Assembly (NCBI RefSeq): GCF_001681715.1
Contig: NZ_LNWY01000012.1
Coordinates: 186,001-250,000 of the forward strand
DNA from: Tritonibacter mobilis
GTDB taxonomy: Bacteria > Pseudomonadota > Alphaproteobacteria > Rhodobacterales > Rhodobacteraceae
Direction: 5' to 3'
Length of the DNA stretch: 64,000 nt
The notes under the pieces were generated by a model. That model saw nothing but the letters and a program-made list of their open reading frames with translations, made no database searches and was not told the DNA's origin. Shown here one piece after another: positions 44,735 to 53,566 of the stretch. Every line of letters begins with the position of its first letter. Position 1 is the first letter of the stretch. The position numbers and the translations under genes are program-made.

Positions 44735-46000
44735 CTATTGACGCTCAACACGAATGCGGCGGTGCTTAAATTCGGTTCGCGGCGGGCAGCCAACACGTAT
44801 GTCAAGCACGGGCAAAGAGACCTCAAGTCGCTGCGCAAGTTTGTGCAGCGCATGCGCGACCTCAGCTGTGGCCCCCTCGGTGGGGTGATCCAGCCAAACG
44901 GTGAGCACGCCCTGTTTCTCAATGATGGAATAATCCCGTACGGAGGCCCGCATCGCGGCAATCGCGCTGCGAATGGCCTCTGCCGGGACCATTTTGCGGC
45001 CATTCTCTCCCTGCCACCACAGCATGTCATCCTCGCGCCCCTCAATCCGGGCGATCCGGACACAGGCGGACCCGCACGCACAGGGGGCAGGTTCAGGCAG
45101 GAGAACGTCATTCAGACGATAGTTCAAAATCGGCAGGCTCTCTCGGGTAAAGTCATGAATGATCGGACAAAATGCACCTGTGTCCGGATCGATCACATCC
45201 CGGTCAATTTGTAACCATCCCTCATTGAGGTGCAGCGATCCTGCAGGACAGGTAAAGGCCAGCACCCCCTCCGTTGCCTGATAGACCTCATCAAGCCTGC
45301 AGCCAAACGCCGCCTCGGCCAGGGCTTGGTCATCGGGGCAAAGCGTCTCCGCGACGGAGATGATTTTGTGCGGAGCGATCCTGATACGTCCCTCGCTCTT
45401 TGCCTGCGCCAGATGACGCATCAGGCTTGCTGGCGCAATCACCACCGTTGGCGCGAGGGCGTTCAGTCGGGGTAGATGCGCCTCAAACGGGCTGAGCATG
45501 TCAAAGAACTCAAACCGCACCAGTGGATTGCTCAAAGTTCGGTACAATACGTTGTCCGCACGCATAAAGAACGCAACGCGCTGGCGTTGCATAAGATTTG
45601 GCCAAAACCGCCCCATCAGGATCGCAGCCCACATGCGCCGTTCTTGGGGGGTCGCCAGAAACAGCCCCCGTTGCCCTGACGTTCCGGTCGACAAGCCCAC
45701 GGACACCTCGCCGATGGTGGGGCTGAAATCACGGCTGCGTTCTGCTTTCAACGCGACATGCAGCGCCTCATCATAAGCGATCCCGCAGGTGTTGATCCGA
45801 GAGAAACTCTGCATCAGCCGCGCCTTGTTCATGGGCGGCAAATCCTGCAGGAGCCGATCCGCGTACGCCGCATAAAACGGCGAGCGCGGCATCACTTTGG
45901 CCCGAAAGCGTGCAAAGCCAGCGCGTTGATGCGCCTCAAGCGCCGCGCGTGTGCGCCAGCCTGCGCCATACCGGGTCCGCACAAAAGCCCCGAGGCTCAT
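44735..46000 (-). CDS. PaaK/F390-synthetase-like adenylate-forming enzyme
   Basis: 421 residues, ANL superfamily of the phenylacetate-CoA ligase/F390 synthetase branch. P-loop VGLSTGTSGQRGLFLA, then VYQATEG (A5-like) and a four-cysteine knuckle in PEPAPCACGSACVRIARIEG followed by REDDML; FKHRRIRVERQ at the end is the expected C-terminal lysine region. Expected to activate a carboxylate as acyl-adenylate. The ATG at 46000 has GGGAGGTGATC upstream and overlaps the stop of the MBL hydrolase gene; the frame back to 46207 is rejected. Last gene of the KAS III-SDR-MBL-ANL operon, where it could play the OleC (lactone-forming) or CoA-ligase part. Confidence 0.85.
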   Translation of the reverse strand: MSLGAFVRTRYGAGWRTRAALEAHQRAGFARFRAKVMPRSPFYAAYADRLLQDLPPMNKARLMQSFSRINTCGIAYDEALHVALKAERSRDFSPTIGEVSVGLSTGTSGQRGLFLATPQERRMWAAILMGRFWPNLMQRQRVAFFMRADNVLYRTLSNPLVRFEFFDMLSPFEAHLPRLNALAPTVVIAPASLMRHLAQAKSEGRIRIAPHKIISVAETLCPDDQALAEAAFGCRLDEVYQATEGVLAFTCPAGSLHLNEGWLQIDRDVIDPDTGAFCPIIHDFTRESLPILNYRLNDVLLPEPAPCACGSACVRIARIEGREDDMLWWQGENGRKMVPAEAIRSAIAAMRASVRDYSIIEKQGVLTVWLDHPTEGATAEVAHALHKLAQRLEVSLPVLDIRVGCPPRTEFKHRRIRVERQ

Positions 46001-46779
46001 GTGATCACCTCCCGGCAGTGCGACGGCACAAAGGTTATATCGGGCCGCGCGCCCATCAGCCTCCGCAACCGCGCAAAAGTGTCGCGATACCGCGCGGCAT
46101 CCCCCAAACGATGCAGCACAAAAGCGGGGGGCATGCGGCCCGTGCGCAGCGCCTCGCGTCCATAAGCGGCGTCGGCAATCAGGAAATGCGCCGTCTGCGG
46201 CACCCAAATCCCGATCTGCCCAACACCATGCCCGGGCAAGGGAATGGCGATTAACTCGCCCGTGCCGAGCAGATCACGCCCCTGCGGAAATTCTGGTAAC
46301 TCGGTTTCAATAAGGTCTTGGTCCTCAACGGGCTGCGGCGCGCGGGCCAGAACCCCATCGCGCAAGATCGGAGGACAGGCCTCAAGCGTGGCTTTCACCC
46401 CGCGCAATGTCGCCAAATGGGCAATTGCCGCGCCAGACGCACAGACCGGAACATCGCGCGGCAGATCCATCAGCCCTGCCACATGATCCCCGTGCATGTG
46501 GGTCAAAACGATCAGATCCGGGCGACAATTGAGCTGAGACATGATGTGCTCATGATCGGGCAATTGAACCGGCGTTGCGATCCGGTAGGCCCGCGCGGGA
46601 AAGCGATGCGTGGCATCAAAAAACGCCGGACCGTAGCCGCAATCAACCAGCACGTTAGCGTTTGGGGTTTCAATTAGCGTCGCCAAAGCAGGCAGATCGA
46701 CTTTTCGCCACCCAGCCAGCCCCGCTGCAAACGGACGCACGCGGCAACTGCCGACGCGCATAGGTGTCACGCGAAGCAT
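45997..46779 (-). CDS. Metallo-beta-lactamase-fold hydrolase
   Basis: 260 residues. All metal ligands are visible: LTHMHGDHVAGLMD (His94, His96, Asp98, His99), His in IPLPGHGVGQIGIW, Asp in FLIADAAYG and His in VPSHCRE. The layout resembles AHL lactonases and related lactone/thioester hydrolases. It overlaps the SDR gene upstream (13 bases) and the adenylating enzyme downstream (4 bases), so the operon is tightly coupled. It may open a lactone or release a product from a thioester; it stands where OleB would in ole clusters. Confidence 0.88.
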   Translation of the reverse strand: MLRVTPMRVGSCRVRPFAAGLAGWRKVDLPALATLIETPNANVLVDCGYGPAFFDATHRFPARAYRIATPVQLPDHEHIMSQLNCRPDLIVLTHMHGDHVAGLMDLPRDVPVCASGAAIAHLATLRGVKATLEACPPILRDGVLARAPQPVEDQDLIETELPEFPQGRDLLGTGELIAIPLPGHGVGQIGIWVPQTAHFLIADAAYGREALRTGRMPPAFVLHRLGDAARYRDTFARLRRLMGARPDITFVPSHCREVIT

Positions 46780-47699
46780 TCTGACAGCCCCTCTTCCAAT
46801 GTCACCAAAGGTTGATACCCGAGGTCTCGGCGCGCGGCACTGATATCAAGCGTCAAAGAGCGCCCCAGCGACACCACCGCCTGACGGGTCAAAGCTGGCT
46901 CACCTGCGCCCATCCAAAGCGCGCGCCGCTCAGACAGCGAGGCGATTGCATAGGCCAGCGGATAGGGGAGCGGCAATCGTCGCGGCTGATAGCCACCATG
47001 GCGGGCCACCAGAACTGCCAGCATGCGAAAGCTGAATACCTCGCCAGAGGTGATGTTCCATACGCCACCCGCAGGACCTGCCGCTGCCAATCGCATTGCA
47101 CGGGCGGCATCGCTGCGGTGGGTCAGGTCAATCTTGGCCTGGCCTCCTGATATCATCGGAACAAAACCGCGCGCCATGACGGCGCGGAGGCGCGGCAGCA
47201 ATGCACGATCATGGCGGCCATAGATGGCGCGCGGACGGATGGCCGTGCAACGCATCTCTCCATTCGCAGCCAAGACTAACGCCTCTGCCCGACGTTTGGT
47301 CTCTGCATAAGGCGACAGGGCGCGCGGCGGGAGTTCGGCGTCTTCGCTGAGGTTCAGCCGATCTCGCCCATCCGCATAGATGCTTGGCGTTGAGGCAAAA
47401 ACAAAACGCGCGACGCCTGCTTTTTTCGCAGCCCGCAGCAAACGCTGCGTTGCAGTAACATTCACGGCCTCAAACTCCACCGGACTGCCCCAACCGCCGC
47501 TAAGGGCCGCGCAATGAAAAACAGCATCCATGCCTTGGGTCAGCGGCAGGAGATCATCAGAAACCAAATCTGCAGGGTGAAAATCGGGCAGATCCGCAGG
47601 CACGCGCGCCGTGGTGCGCAGCTGCCAGCCATGACCCGAGAGTTCATCGACCAAGGCGCGGCCCAAGCAGCCGCTCGCCCCTGTGATCAGCGCACGCAT
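46767..47699 (-). CDS. NAD-dependent epimerase/dehydratase-type SDR (OleD-like)
   Basis: 310 residues, extended SDR. Rossmann motif LITGASGCLGRALVDEL, then VFHCAALSGGWGSPVEFEAVNV, FVFASTPSIY (Ser) and SPYAETKRRAEAL (Tyr-x3-Lys). The FHxAAxxGxWGS block and the AxxSTPS strand resemble OleD, the 2-alkyl-3-ketoacid reductase of olefin biosynthesis, and 3-beta-hydroxysteroid dehydrogenases. Its ATG at 47699 shares one base with the KAS III stop (TGATG). It likely reduces the beta-keto product of the upstream condensing enzyme. Exact substrate unknown. Confidence 0.88.
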   Translation of the reverse strand: MRALITGASGCLGRALVDELSGHGWQLRTTARVPADLPDFHPADLVSDDLLPLTQGMDAVFHCAALSGGWGSPVEFEAVNVTATQRLLRAAKKAGVARFVFASTPSIYADGRDRLNLSEDAELPPRALSPYAETKRRAEALVLAANGEMRCTAIRPRAIYGRHDRALLPRLRAVMARGFVPMISGGQAKIDLTHRSDAARAMRLAAAGPAGGVWNITSGEVFSFRMLAVLVARHGGYQPRRLPLPYPLAYAIASLSERRALWMGAGEPALTRQAVVSLGRSLTLDISAARRDLGYQPLVTLEEGLSECFA

Positions 47700-48682
47700 C
47701 AAAACTGCACCACAGTTCCGCCAATCGAAATCCCGGCAGAGGTTCCGATCAACAAGGCCTTGTCACCGCGCTGCAAACGTCCATTTCGGACCGCGTAGTC
47801 CAGAACCGTGGGAATGGAGGCCGCCACCTGATTGCCGTGATTGCTGAAAATATCCACTACCTTGCTTTGTGGCAGGTGCAATGCGCGCGTCATCAGACGC
47901 AACGCCTGAGCACTGGCCTGATGCGGCAAGACGGCATCCAGTTCATCACGCTCAAGCCCTGCGCGTTTGAGCAGATCAGTCACAAAGTCCGGCAGATAGC
48001 CAGCGGCCAGTCGATAGGCTTGTGCGCCATCCATCTGGAAACAATCGTCGCCCTCATCGCTGCCCCGCACCGGGTTTACTCGTGTGCCACCCGCTGCCAA
48101 CACGCAGGCCTCTTTGCCTTCAGCATAGGTCGCAAAGCCATGTGACAGCACCGCCCCCTCGCCCGCGCCAACCACAACCGCCCCTGCCCCATCGCCAAAG
48201 ATCGCGGCACTCTCGGGGTGCAACCAGTTCAGCCCCACGGATGCGATATCGGCAGAGAAGATCAGCACACGCCGCGCGCGTCCCGCTGTCACCCAGAGGC
48301 CCGCAACATCGAGCGCTTGCAAGAACCCAAGGCAGGTCGCATTGATGTCAAAGGCCGGGATGCCGGATTGTCCCAAGCCAAGGCGATCCTGCACCAGCAC
48401 GGCCGTTGATGGAATCGGCTGCTCCATCACGCCACAGGCACCGAGGATCAGGTCCAGATCCTCCGGCCCGCAGTCGGCCATATCCATTGCGCGGCGCGCA
48501 GCTTCTGTCGCCATCATCGAACTGGTTTCATCAAGCGTTGCGACCGCGCGGCTCTCAAGACCAAACCGCGCCTGCACTTGCCCGGCCTCCCAACCAAGGC
48601 GGCGATCGATATCCGTACTGAGACGTTTATTTTCAGGCAGATAGCTACCCGTTCCTTGAATGGTAAGCGCGATAGGAAACAT
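47699..48682 (-). CDS. 3-oxoacyl-ACP synthase III-like condensing enzyme
   Basis: 327 residues, thiolase superfamily KAS III. Catalytic triad is intact: Cys117 (DINATCLGFLQAL), His254 (AVLPHQASAQAL), Asn284 (FSNHGNQVAAS); glycine-rich AIFGDGAGAVVV is also present. It is not in a fab operon, so it is a specialised condensing or acyl-transfer enzyme (OleA-, FabH- or CerJ-like cannot be told apart by eye). First gene of a four-gene operon with an OleD-like SDR, an MBL hydrolase and an adenylating enzyme. Two TetR-type operators lie in the 133-base gap to the divergent TetR gene. Confidence 0.9.
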   Translation of the reverse strand: MFPIALTIQGTGSYLPENKRLSTDIDRRLGWEAGQVQARFGLESRAVATLDETSSMMATEAARRAMDMADCGPEDLDLILGACGVMEQPIPSTAVLVQDRLGLGQSGIPAFDINATCLGFLQALDVAGLWVTAGRARRVLIFSADIASVGLNWLHPESAAIFGDGAGAVVVGAGEGAVLSHGFATYAEGKEACVLAAGGTRVNPVRGSDEGDDCFQMDGAQAYRLAAGYLPDFVTDLLKRAGLERDELDAVLPHQASAQALRLMTRALHLPQSKVVDIFSNHGNQVAASIPTVLDYAVRNGRLQRGDKALLIGTSAGISIGGTVVQF

Positions 48683-48698
48683 ATAAACAATCCATTTC

Positions 48699-48711
48699 TG
48701 AACATCGTTCT
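48699..48711. promoter_or_regulatory. TetR-type operator (first) of the KAS III cluster
   Basis: TGAACATCGTTCT, 17 bases upstream of the KAS III start; arms identical to the PspA-like locus sites except the last base. Confidence 0.7.
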
Positions 48712-48751
48712 AAAATATTGACATATGCGACCGGATCGTCAAGATCATTTC

Positions 48752-48764
48752 AGAACATTGTTCA
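48752..48764. promoter_or_regulatory. TetR-type operator (second) of the KAS III cluster
   Basis: AGAACATTGTTCA, 52 bases before the TetR start codon; same GAACnnnGTTC core. Confidence 0.7.
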
Positions 48765-48815
48765 AATACCCAGCGCCCATTCCAATTATGGGCCTTTCCA
48801 AAACTGGAGATCCAC

Positions 48816-49409
48816 ATGGCACGGCCCCGGCAATATGATCCCGAAACACTGCGGGCCGCAGTGGTCTCCGCCGCCCGAGGGTTGCTGGAAGAAGGTGGCC
48901 CCCCTGCTCTGACGGCGCGCGCATTGGCGCAGGCTTCAGGTGCTACGAGCGGCACGATTTACGCAAGCTTCGGGGATCTCCACAGCGTGCTGATCGAGGT
49001 AAACCGCGACACCTTTCGGGAGCTGGGCGAAATGATTGATGCCTTGCCGGATGCGCCGCCGGAACCTTGGCTTTATGCGCTGGCGGAGGCCTATGTGGAC
49101 TTTATGCTAGAACGCAAAGGGGTCTGGCGCGGCCTCTTTGAAGGAGACCGGGTCACGGATGTTTTCCCGCAGTGGTACATGGCCGCAATCAATGCCCTGC
49201 TGGCAAAAATTGCGCATCCCATAGCAGCGCTGGCCCCGTCAGAGAATGCAGCCGAACGCGCCGAGGAGTTGTTCATTTCCGTTCACGGCGTGGTCGCATT
49301 AGCCGCGATTGGGCGTCTGGATATGGTGTCCCCAAGGTCGCCAAAGGCGTTGGCACACGCCGCGGTGAACACAATGCTGAGCGCGCTCAAGGAGGCAAGC
49401 GATGCATAA
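48816..49409 (+). CDS. TetR/AcrR-family regulator of the KAS III cluster
   Basis: 197 residues. HTH region AVVSAARGLLEEGGPPALTARALAQASGATSGTIYASFGDLHSVL, with recognition helix SGTIYASFGDL resembling that of the regulator at 39517 (VGAIYNAFDDM); the C-terminal half has the WHG-like ligand-binding helices. It is divergent from the KAS III operon and shares a promoter region with two GAACnnnGTTC operators, so it is most likely the repressor of both sides. The sulfotransferase gene overlaps it by eight bases. Confidence 0.92.
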   Translation: MARPRQYDPETLRAAVVSAARGLLEEGGPPALTARALAQASGATSGTIYASFGDLHSVLIEVNRDTFRELGEMIDALPDAPPEPWLYALAEAYVDFMLERKGVWRGLFEGDRVTDVFPQWYMAAINALLAKIAHPIAALAPSENAAERAEELFISVHGVVALAAIGRLDMVSPRSPKALAHAAVNTMLSALKEASDA

Positions 49410-50463
49410 CCCTGCTCACAAGCTGACGGGTGGATTAATCCTTGGTTCCGCCCGATGTGGTTCAACTTTGGTTTCCGATATTCTGCGGCTGCACCCTGCG
49501 ATCCTGTCGCTGTCGGAATTGTTCTCGACCGTTGGGCCAAATGCCTTTCGGCCAGATCAACTGAGTGGAGAGACATTCTGGCGCAATCTGTCCAAACCCT
49601 CGCGCGCTTTGTCACAGATCGGCAACCCCGACAGCGCGCCCAATGAGTTCCTCTATGGGCGCGTCGAAACTCCAGCGCATGACCCATGGTTCTGCCCTCC
49701 CATACTAGCGATCACCTTACCGCATCTCTCGCAGTCTCCAGACGCGCTGTTTGCTCAACTCGCGTCCGAGGTCCCACAATGGAACCGCAGGGACATGGGT
49801 GATCAGTATCGGGCGCTATTTCAAAGCCTTGCGAATAGCCAGGGCGGCAAGCAGATCTGGGTCGAACGCTCCGGAGGCTCATTGGTGGCGGCCAAAACGC
49901 TCCTCGAAATGTTTCCCGAAGCGCGTCCGGTTTTGCTGTTGCGAAATGGGCCTGATACGGTGCTCTCGATGCGCGACTACCCGGCCACCCGCGTGGCAAT
50001 CTGGATGTGGCGGCACCTACGCCCGTTTGGGATCGATCTTTTCGATCCCCAAACCCACTACGGTCGCGGCGCCCTATGGCCCGTGATCGAACGTTTCGGC
50101 GGCGTATTCGGCCTACGCAGCATCTTGGCAAAGCGCCCGAGCCTGACCGACAGCGCGGCCTTCTGGTCGGCGATGATGGAAACCAGCCTTCAAACCCTGA
50201 TGGGGCGGGATCTGATGGTGCTTTCCTACGAAGAACTTTGCGCTGCGCCACGACAGGAAATCCCCCACCTTGGGCAATATCTTTTGGGCGATGCACCTGA
50301 GGCATGGGTTGAAGCCGCAAGCCAATTGCCAGAGCAGCGCCCATCCAAGATAGCTACCCTGACAACCAAGGAACGTGACGCTCTTTACGCGGAATGCGCC
50401 CGCGGTGAATTGGCCATTCGAGAGTTTCAATCATACAGGACATCGTCGCGCACCGACGGTTAA
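49402..50463 (+). CDS. Sulfotransferase family protein (Stf0-like)
   Basis: 353 residues. PAPS motif GLILGSARCGSTLVSDILRL at about residues 11-30 and a 3'-phosphate-like region VLLLRNGPDTVLSMRDYP near 178. It is larger than the sulfotransferase at 14279 and differs in its P-loop (ARCGST instead of PKTGGT). Overlap with the TetR stop shows co-transcription, so it may sulfate the product of the KAS III cluster or a lipid involved in it. That link is contextual only. Confidence 0.85.
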   Translation: MHNPAHKLTGGLILGSARCGSTLVSDILRLHPAILSLSELFSTVGPNAFRPDQLSGETFWRNLSKPSRALSQIGNPDSAPNEFLYGRVETPAHDPWFCPPILAITLPHLSQSPDALFAQLASEVPQWNRRDMGDQYRALFQSLANSQGGKQIWVERSGGSLVAAKTLLEMFPEARPVLLLRNGPDTVLSMRDYPATRVAIWMWRHLRPFGIDLFDPQTHYGRGALWPVIERFGGVFGLRSILAKRPSLTDSAAFWSAMMETSLQTLMGRDLMVLSYEELCAAPRQEIPHLGQYLLGDAPEAWVEAASQLPEQRPSKIATLTTKERDALYAECARGELAIREFQSYRTSSRTDG

Positions 50464-50637
50464 AGCGACATCTCAGGTTGGTTTTCCATCTTGATACAAC
50501 CACTTGGCTCGCATCCATCACCACATCCCCTCGCGGCACAACACGGTCAAAACACATTCAGAAAGTAACTGTATTTTGACCTGCTGACGTCACAATGGAG
50601 GTCGGAACGGTTTGTTGTGTGTTGCGAGTGAGTGCTC

Positions 50638-53352
50638 ATGTCAGAAATTGACGCTGTCTGGATGCTAATTTCAGCACTTCTTGTGCTTGTCCTGCAATCC
50701 GGGTTCCTCTGCCTTGAGTCCGGCACCGTCCGGACGAAGAATGCTGCCAATGTCGCGCTCAAAAATATGGCGGATGTCTGCGTCGTCAGCACATGTTTCT
50801 GGCTGGTTGGTTTTGGCCTGATGTTCGGCACCAGCTTTGGGGGCCTCTTTGGGACCGGTGGTTTTTTGCCCCGGCTCGACAACGCCACAGGTCATTCAGC
50901 CGCGATCTTCTTGTTTCAAATGGCCTTTGCTGCCACCGCCACCACCATCGTCTCCGGCGCGGTCGCCGAGCGGGAGCGGTTTTTAGGCTATATGATTGTG
51001 TCGATCGCACTCAGCGCCTTCATCTACCCGATTGCCGGTCATTGGATCTGGAATGAGGCGGGTTGGCTCCGACAACTCGGATTCATCGATTTTGCTGGTG
51101 CAACGGTGGTGCATAGCGTGGGCGGATGGACGGCCTTGGTCGCCGTGATCTTCTTGGGTCCAAGGCTGGGGCGCTACGGTCGAAAGAACCGCTTTTTTGA
51201 GGAAAACTCCATCTCGCTGGTCACACTGGGCGGGCTGCTGCTTTGGGTTGGCTGGGGGGCTTTCAATGGCGGATCGGCGCTGGCCTTTAACACGAATGTC
51301 GGCCCTGTCATCGCCCGTACAATGCTATCTGCAGCAGGCGCGGGTCTGGCCAGCATCGCCATCGGCCTTTGCATCTTTCGCTGTGTCAGGGCGGAACTCT
51401 TGGTCAATGGCTTCCTCGGTGGACTTGTAGCAAGCACCGCTGGCATCCATCTGATATCCGGGCCGACAGCCTTTTTGATTGGCGCCGCTGGCGCGGTCGC
51501 GGTCATTGTGGCGCGTGATATATTGGACGCGCTGGAAATCGATGACGTTGTTGGCGCAATCCCTGTTCATCTGGCGGCGGGTCTTTTGGGCACGCTGGCA
51601 GTGGCCTTCGCGGCTCCACAGGATGCACTGCCTGCAGGCAGCCGGATTGCCCAGCTTGGCGTGCAGGCTTTTGGCGCAGCTGTCGTTGGGATCTGGGTCA
51701 TATCCTGCATGACGCCCTTGATCCTGCTTTTAAAGGCCCGCGGCCTCCTGCGCGCGCGCCCCCGAGATGAAGTGCGCGGCCTCAACCTCGCAGAAAACAA
51801 CCAGCGAAACATGTTGTTGGAATTGCTGGAAGAAATGAAACGTCACCAGCGGACCGGATCGTTCAGCAGCCGCGTGCGCATCGAACGCTCGTCAGAATTG
51901 GGCGTGCTGGCCTATCGCTACAACCGCGTTCTCGACCGGGTTGAAGAAGAGATTGACCAGCGCATGGCCTCAATCCGCAAAGAGCGTATGAGCCGAGAGA
52001 TGGCGGAAGAAGCCTTTGAGGCGATGCGCGCGGCTCAGGAGGAGAGCGCCTGGTCGGCCCGACATGACAAACTCACCGGTCTGGGCAATCGCAAGCACTT
52101 GGAAGAAATTGCCTCAGCGCCTGCGACAGCTCAGCAGGCCGGTACGCTGGTTATCGCGCTTGATCTGGACCGTTTCAAATATATCAACGACACCTATGGC
52201 CACGAAGTGGGCGATCTGGTCCTAGAACAGGCTGCACGGCGAATTTCGGACAAGATCCAGCCCGGATGCGATTTCGCTTTCCGCATAGGAGGGGATGAGT
52301 TTGCCTTGCTGGTGGAATTTTCCGGAAGCGAGGCAGAGGCGTTCGAGTATTGCTCCGACCTCCTGTTCGAACTGCTTCAGCCGGTGCGCTACAAGGACGT
52401 CGAGCTTGAAGTTGGTGTCTCCATTGGGTTTGCACTCTGCGAGCCCGGTGAAACGCTTCTTTCCGCGCTGCGGCGCGCCGATCTGGCTCTTTATGCGTCA
52501 AAGGCCGACGGGCGATCCTGCGTCAACGCGTACTCCTCCGCCATTGGCGCGGCGCATGATGAAAAAATGGATCTGATCCGGGACTTTAAGCAGGCGTTCC
52601 GAAACGATGAAATCAAAGTGACCTTCCAGCCGCAAATCGATGGGAAAACCGGGGCGATTGCCGGCTGTGAAGCTTTGGCCCGCTGGCACCACCCCAAGCG
52701 CGGCATCGTCGGCCCAGATGTTTTTGTATCCATCGCCAAAGAAGTGAACATGCTAGCGGAACTGGATCGGCGAATTTTGGACCTTGCGCTCGCTGCTTAT
52801 TGGGAATTCGCCGAACATAACATTAACTTACCCAGCATATCGGTGAATGTCTCTGCAGAGCGGCTGGGGCATCCAGGCTTGATTGAAGAGTTAAAGCAAC
52901 GCACAGACCTCCCCACCAGCGGCTTGGCTTTTGAACTCCTAGAGACGGTGTTTCTGGATCATGTCGACGAGGATTACGCCAAGCAAATCGACGCCCTGAA
53001 AGCGATGGGCATTGGGATCGAAATTGATGACTTTGGCACGGGGCATGCCAGTATCGCAGGCGTGCTGGCGCTGCGCCCCGACAGGCTCAAGATTGATCGT
53101 ATGTTCACGACCGGTATCGACAGCAAGCCTGCGCGCAGAGACCTGATGCGTGGATTGATCGAAATGGCCACAAGTGCAGGTGCTGCAACGGTTGTGGAAG
53201 GCGTGGAAACTGAGGCCGAAGCCAAGATACTCGCTAATCTTGGGGCCGACGTCTTGCAAGGATATGCATTCGCGCGCCCAATGGATCGCGACAGTTTTCT
53301 TGCTTGGGCTCAGGACTGGAATTCTGGTCAGTCGTTCATGCAAGTCGGCTAA
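50638..53352 (+). CDS. Ammonium transporter-GGDEF-EAL fusion protein
   Basis: 904 residues. Residues 1-395 form an Amt/Rh channel with the conserved gate (AFAATATTIVSGAVAER), Asp of FIDFAGATVVH and the pore twin histidines His159 and His311. A coiled linker (about 395-485) leads to a GGDEF domain (RIGGDEF, residues 551-555) and an EAL domain (EAL 678-680, with ELLETVF, DDFGTG and EGVETEAE). Both signature motifs are intact, so synthesis and hydrolysis of c-di-GMP are possible. It probably senses external ammonium and tunes c-di-GMP. Start at ATG 50638; GTG at 50632 also in frame. No glnK gene follows, unlike ordinary amt operons. Confidence 0.95.
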   Translation: MSEIDAVWMLISALLVLVLQSGFLCLESGTVRTKNAANVALKNMADVCVVSTCFWLVGFGLMFGTSFGGLFGTGGFLPRLDNATGHSAAIFLFQMAFAATATTIVSGAVAERERFLGYMIVSIALSAFIYPIAGHWIWNEAGWLRQLGFIDFAGATVVHSVGGWTALVAVIFLGPRLGRYGRKNRFFEENSISLVTLGGLLLWVGWGAFNGGSALAFNTNVGPVIARTMLSAAGAGLASIAIGLCIFRCVRAELLVNGFLGGLVASTAGIHLISGPTAFLIGAAGAVAVIVARDILDALEIDDVVGAIPVHLAAGLLGTLAVAFAAPQDALPAGSRIAQLGVQAFGAAVVGIWVISCMTPLILLLKARGLLRARPRDEVRGLNLAENNQRNMLLELLEEMKRHQRTGSFSSRVRIERSSELGVLAYRYNRVLDRVEEEIDQRMASIRKERMSREMAEEAFEAMRAAQEESAWSARHDKLTGLGNRKHLEEIASAPATAQQAGTLVIALDLDRFKYINDTYGHEVGDLVLEQAARRISDKIQPGCDFAFRIGGDEFALLVEFSGSEAEAFEYCSDLLFELLQPVRYKDVELEVGVSIGFALCEPGETLLSALRRADLALYASKADGRSCVNAYSSAIGAAHDEKMDLIRDFKQAFRNDEIKVTFQPQIDGKTGAIAGCEALARWHHPKRGIVGPDVFVSIAKEVNMLAELDRRILDLALAAYWEFAEHNINLPSISVNVSAERLGHPGLIEELKQRTDLPTSGLAFELLETVFLDHVDEDYAKQIDALKAMGIGIEIDDFGTGHASIAGVLALRPDRLKIDRMFTTGIDSKPARRDLMRGLIEMATSAGAATVVEGVETEAEAKILANLGADVLQGYAFARPMDRDSFLAWAQDWNSGQSFMQVG

Positions 53353-53566
53353 GGACGCCGCCCAAATCCTAAGCACAGGACACGCGCCGTTACGGCCCGT
53401 CTATAGCCTTACAAAGGATATCTCTGTCCGCGCCGGGCCGAGAATCTCATATGATCGAAGCAATACCCCCAAGACCGTGCCGGAATCACGTGAGATTTCA
53501 AATGAAACGCCTTTCGCCTGCTCCTCGTTTGTGAAACAAATCCAGAACGTGGAGGAGTGCAGCGCA

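Noticed and set aside
46001-46207. N-terminal extension of the adenylating enzyme up to 46207
   Set aside because: It would overlap the MBL gene by more than 200 bases and ignores GGGAGGTGATC directly before ATG 46000.
53174-53566. 131-residue N-terminal extension of the YcaQ-like protein overlapping the Amt-GGDEF-EAL gene
   Set aside because: Different frame from a certain gene, no domain, and the TTG with a strong ribosome binding site gives the family length.
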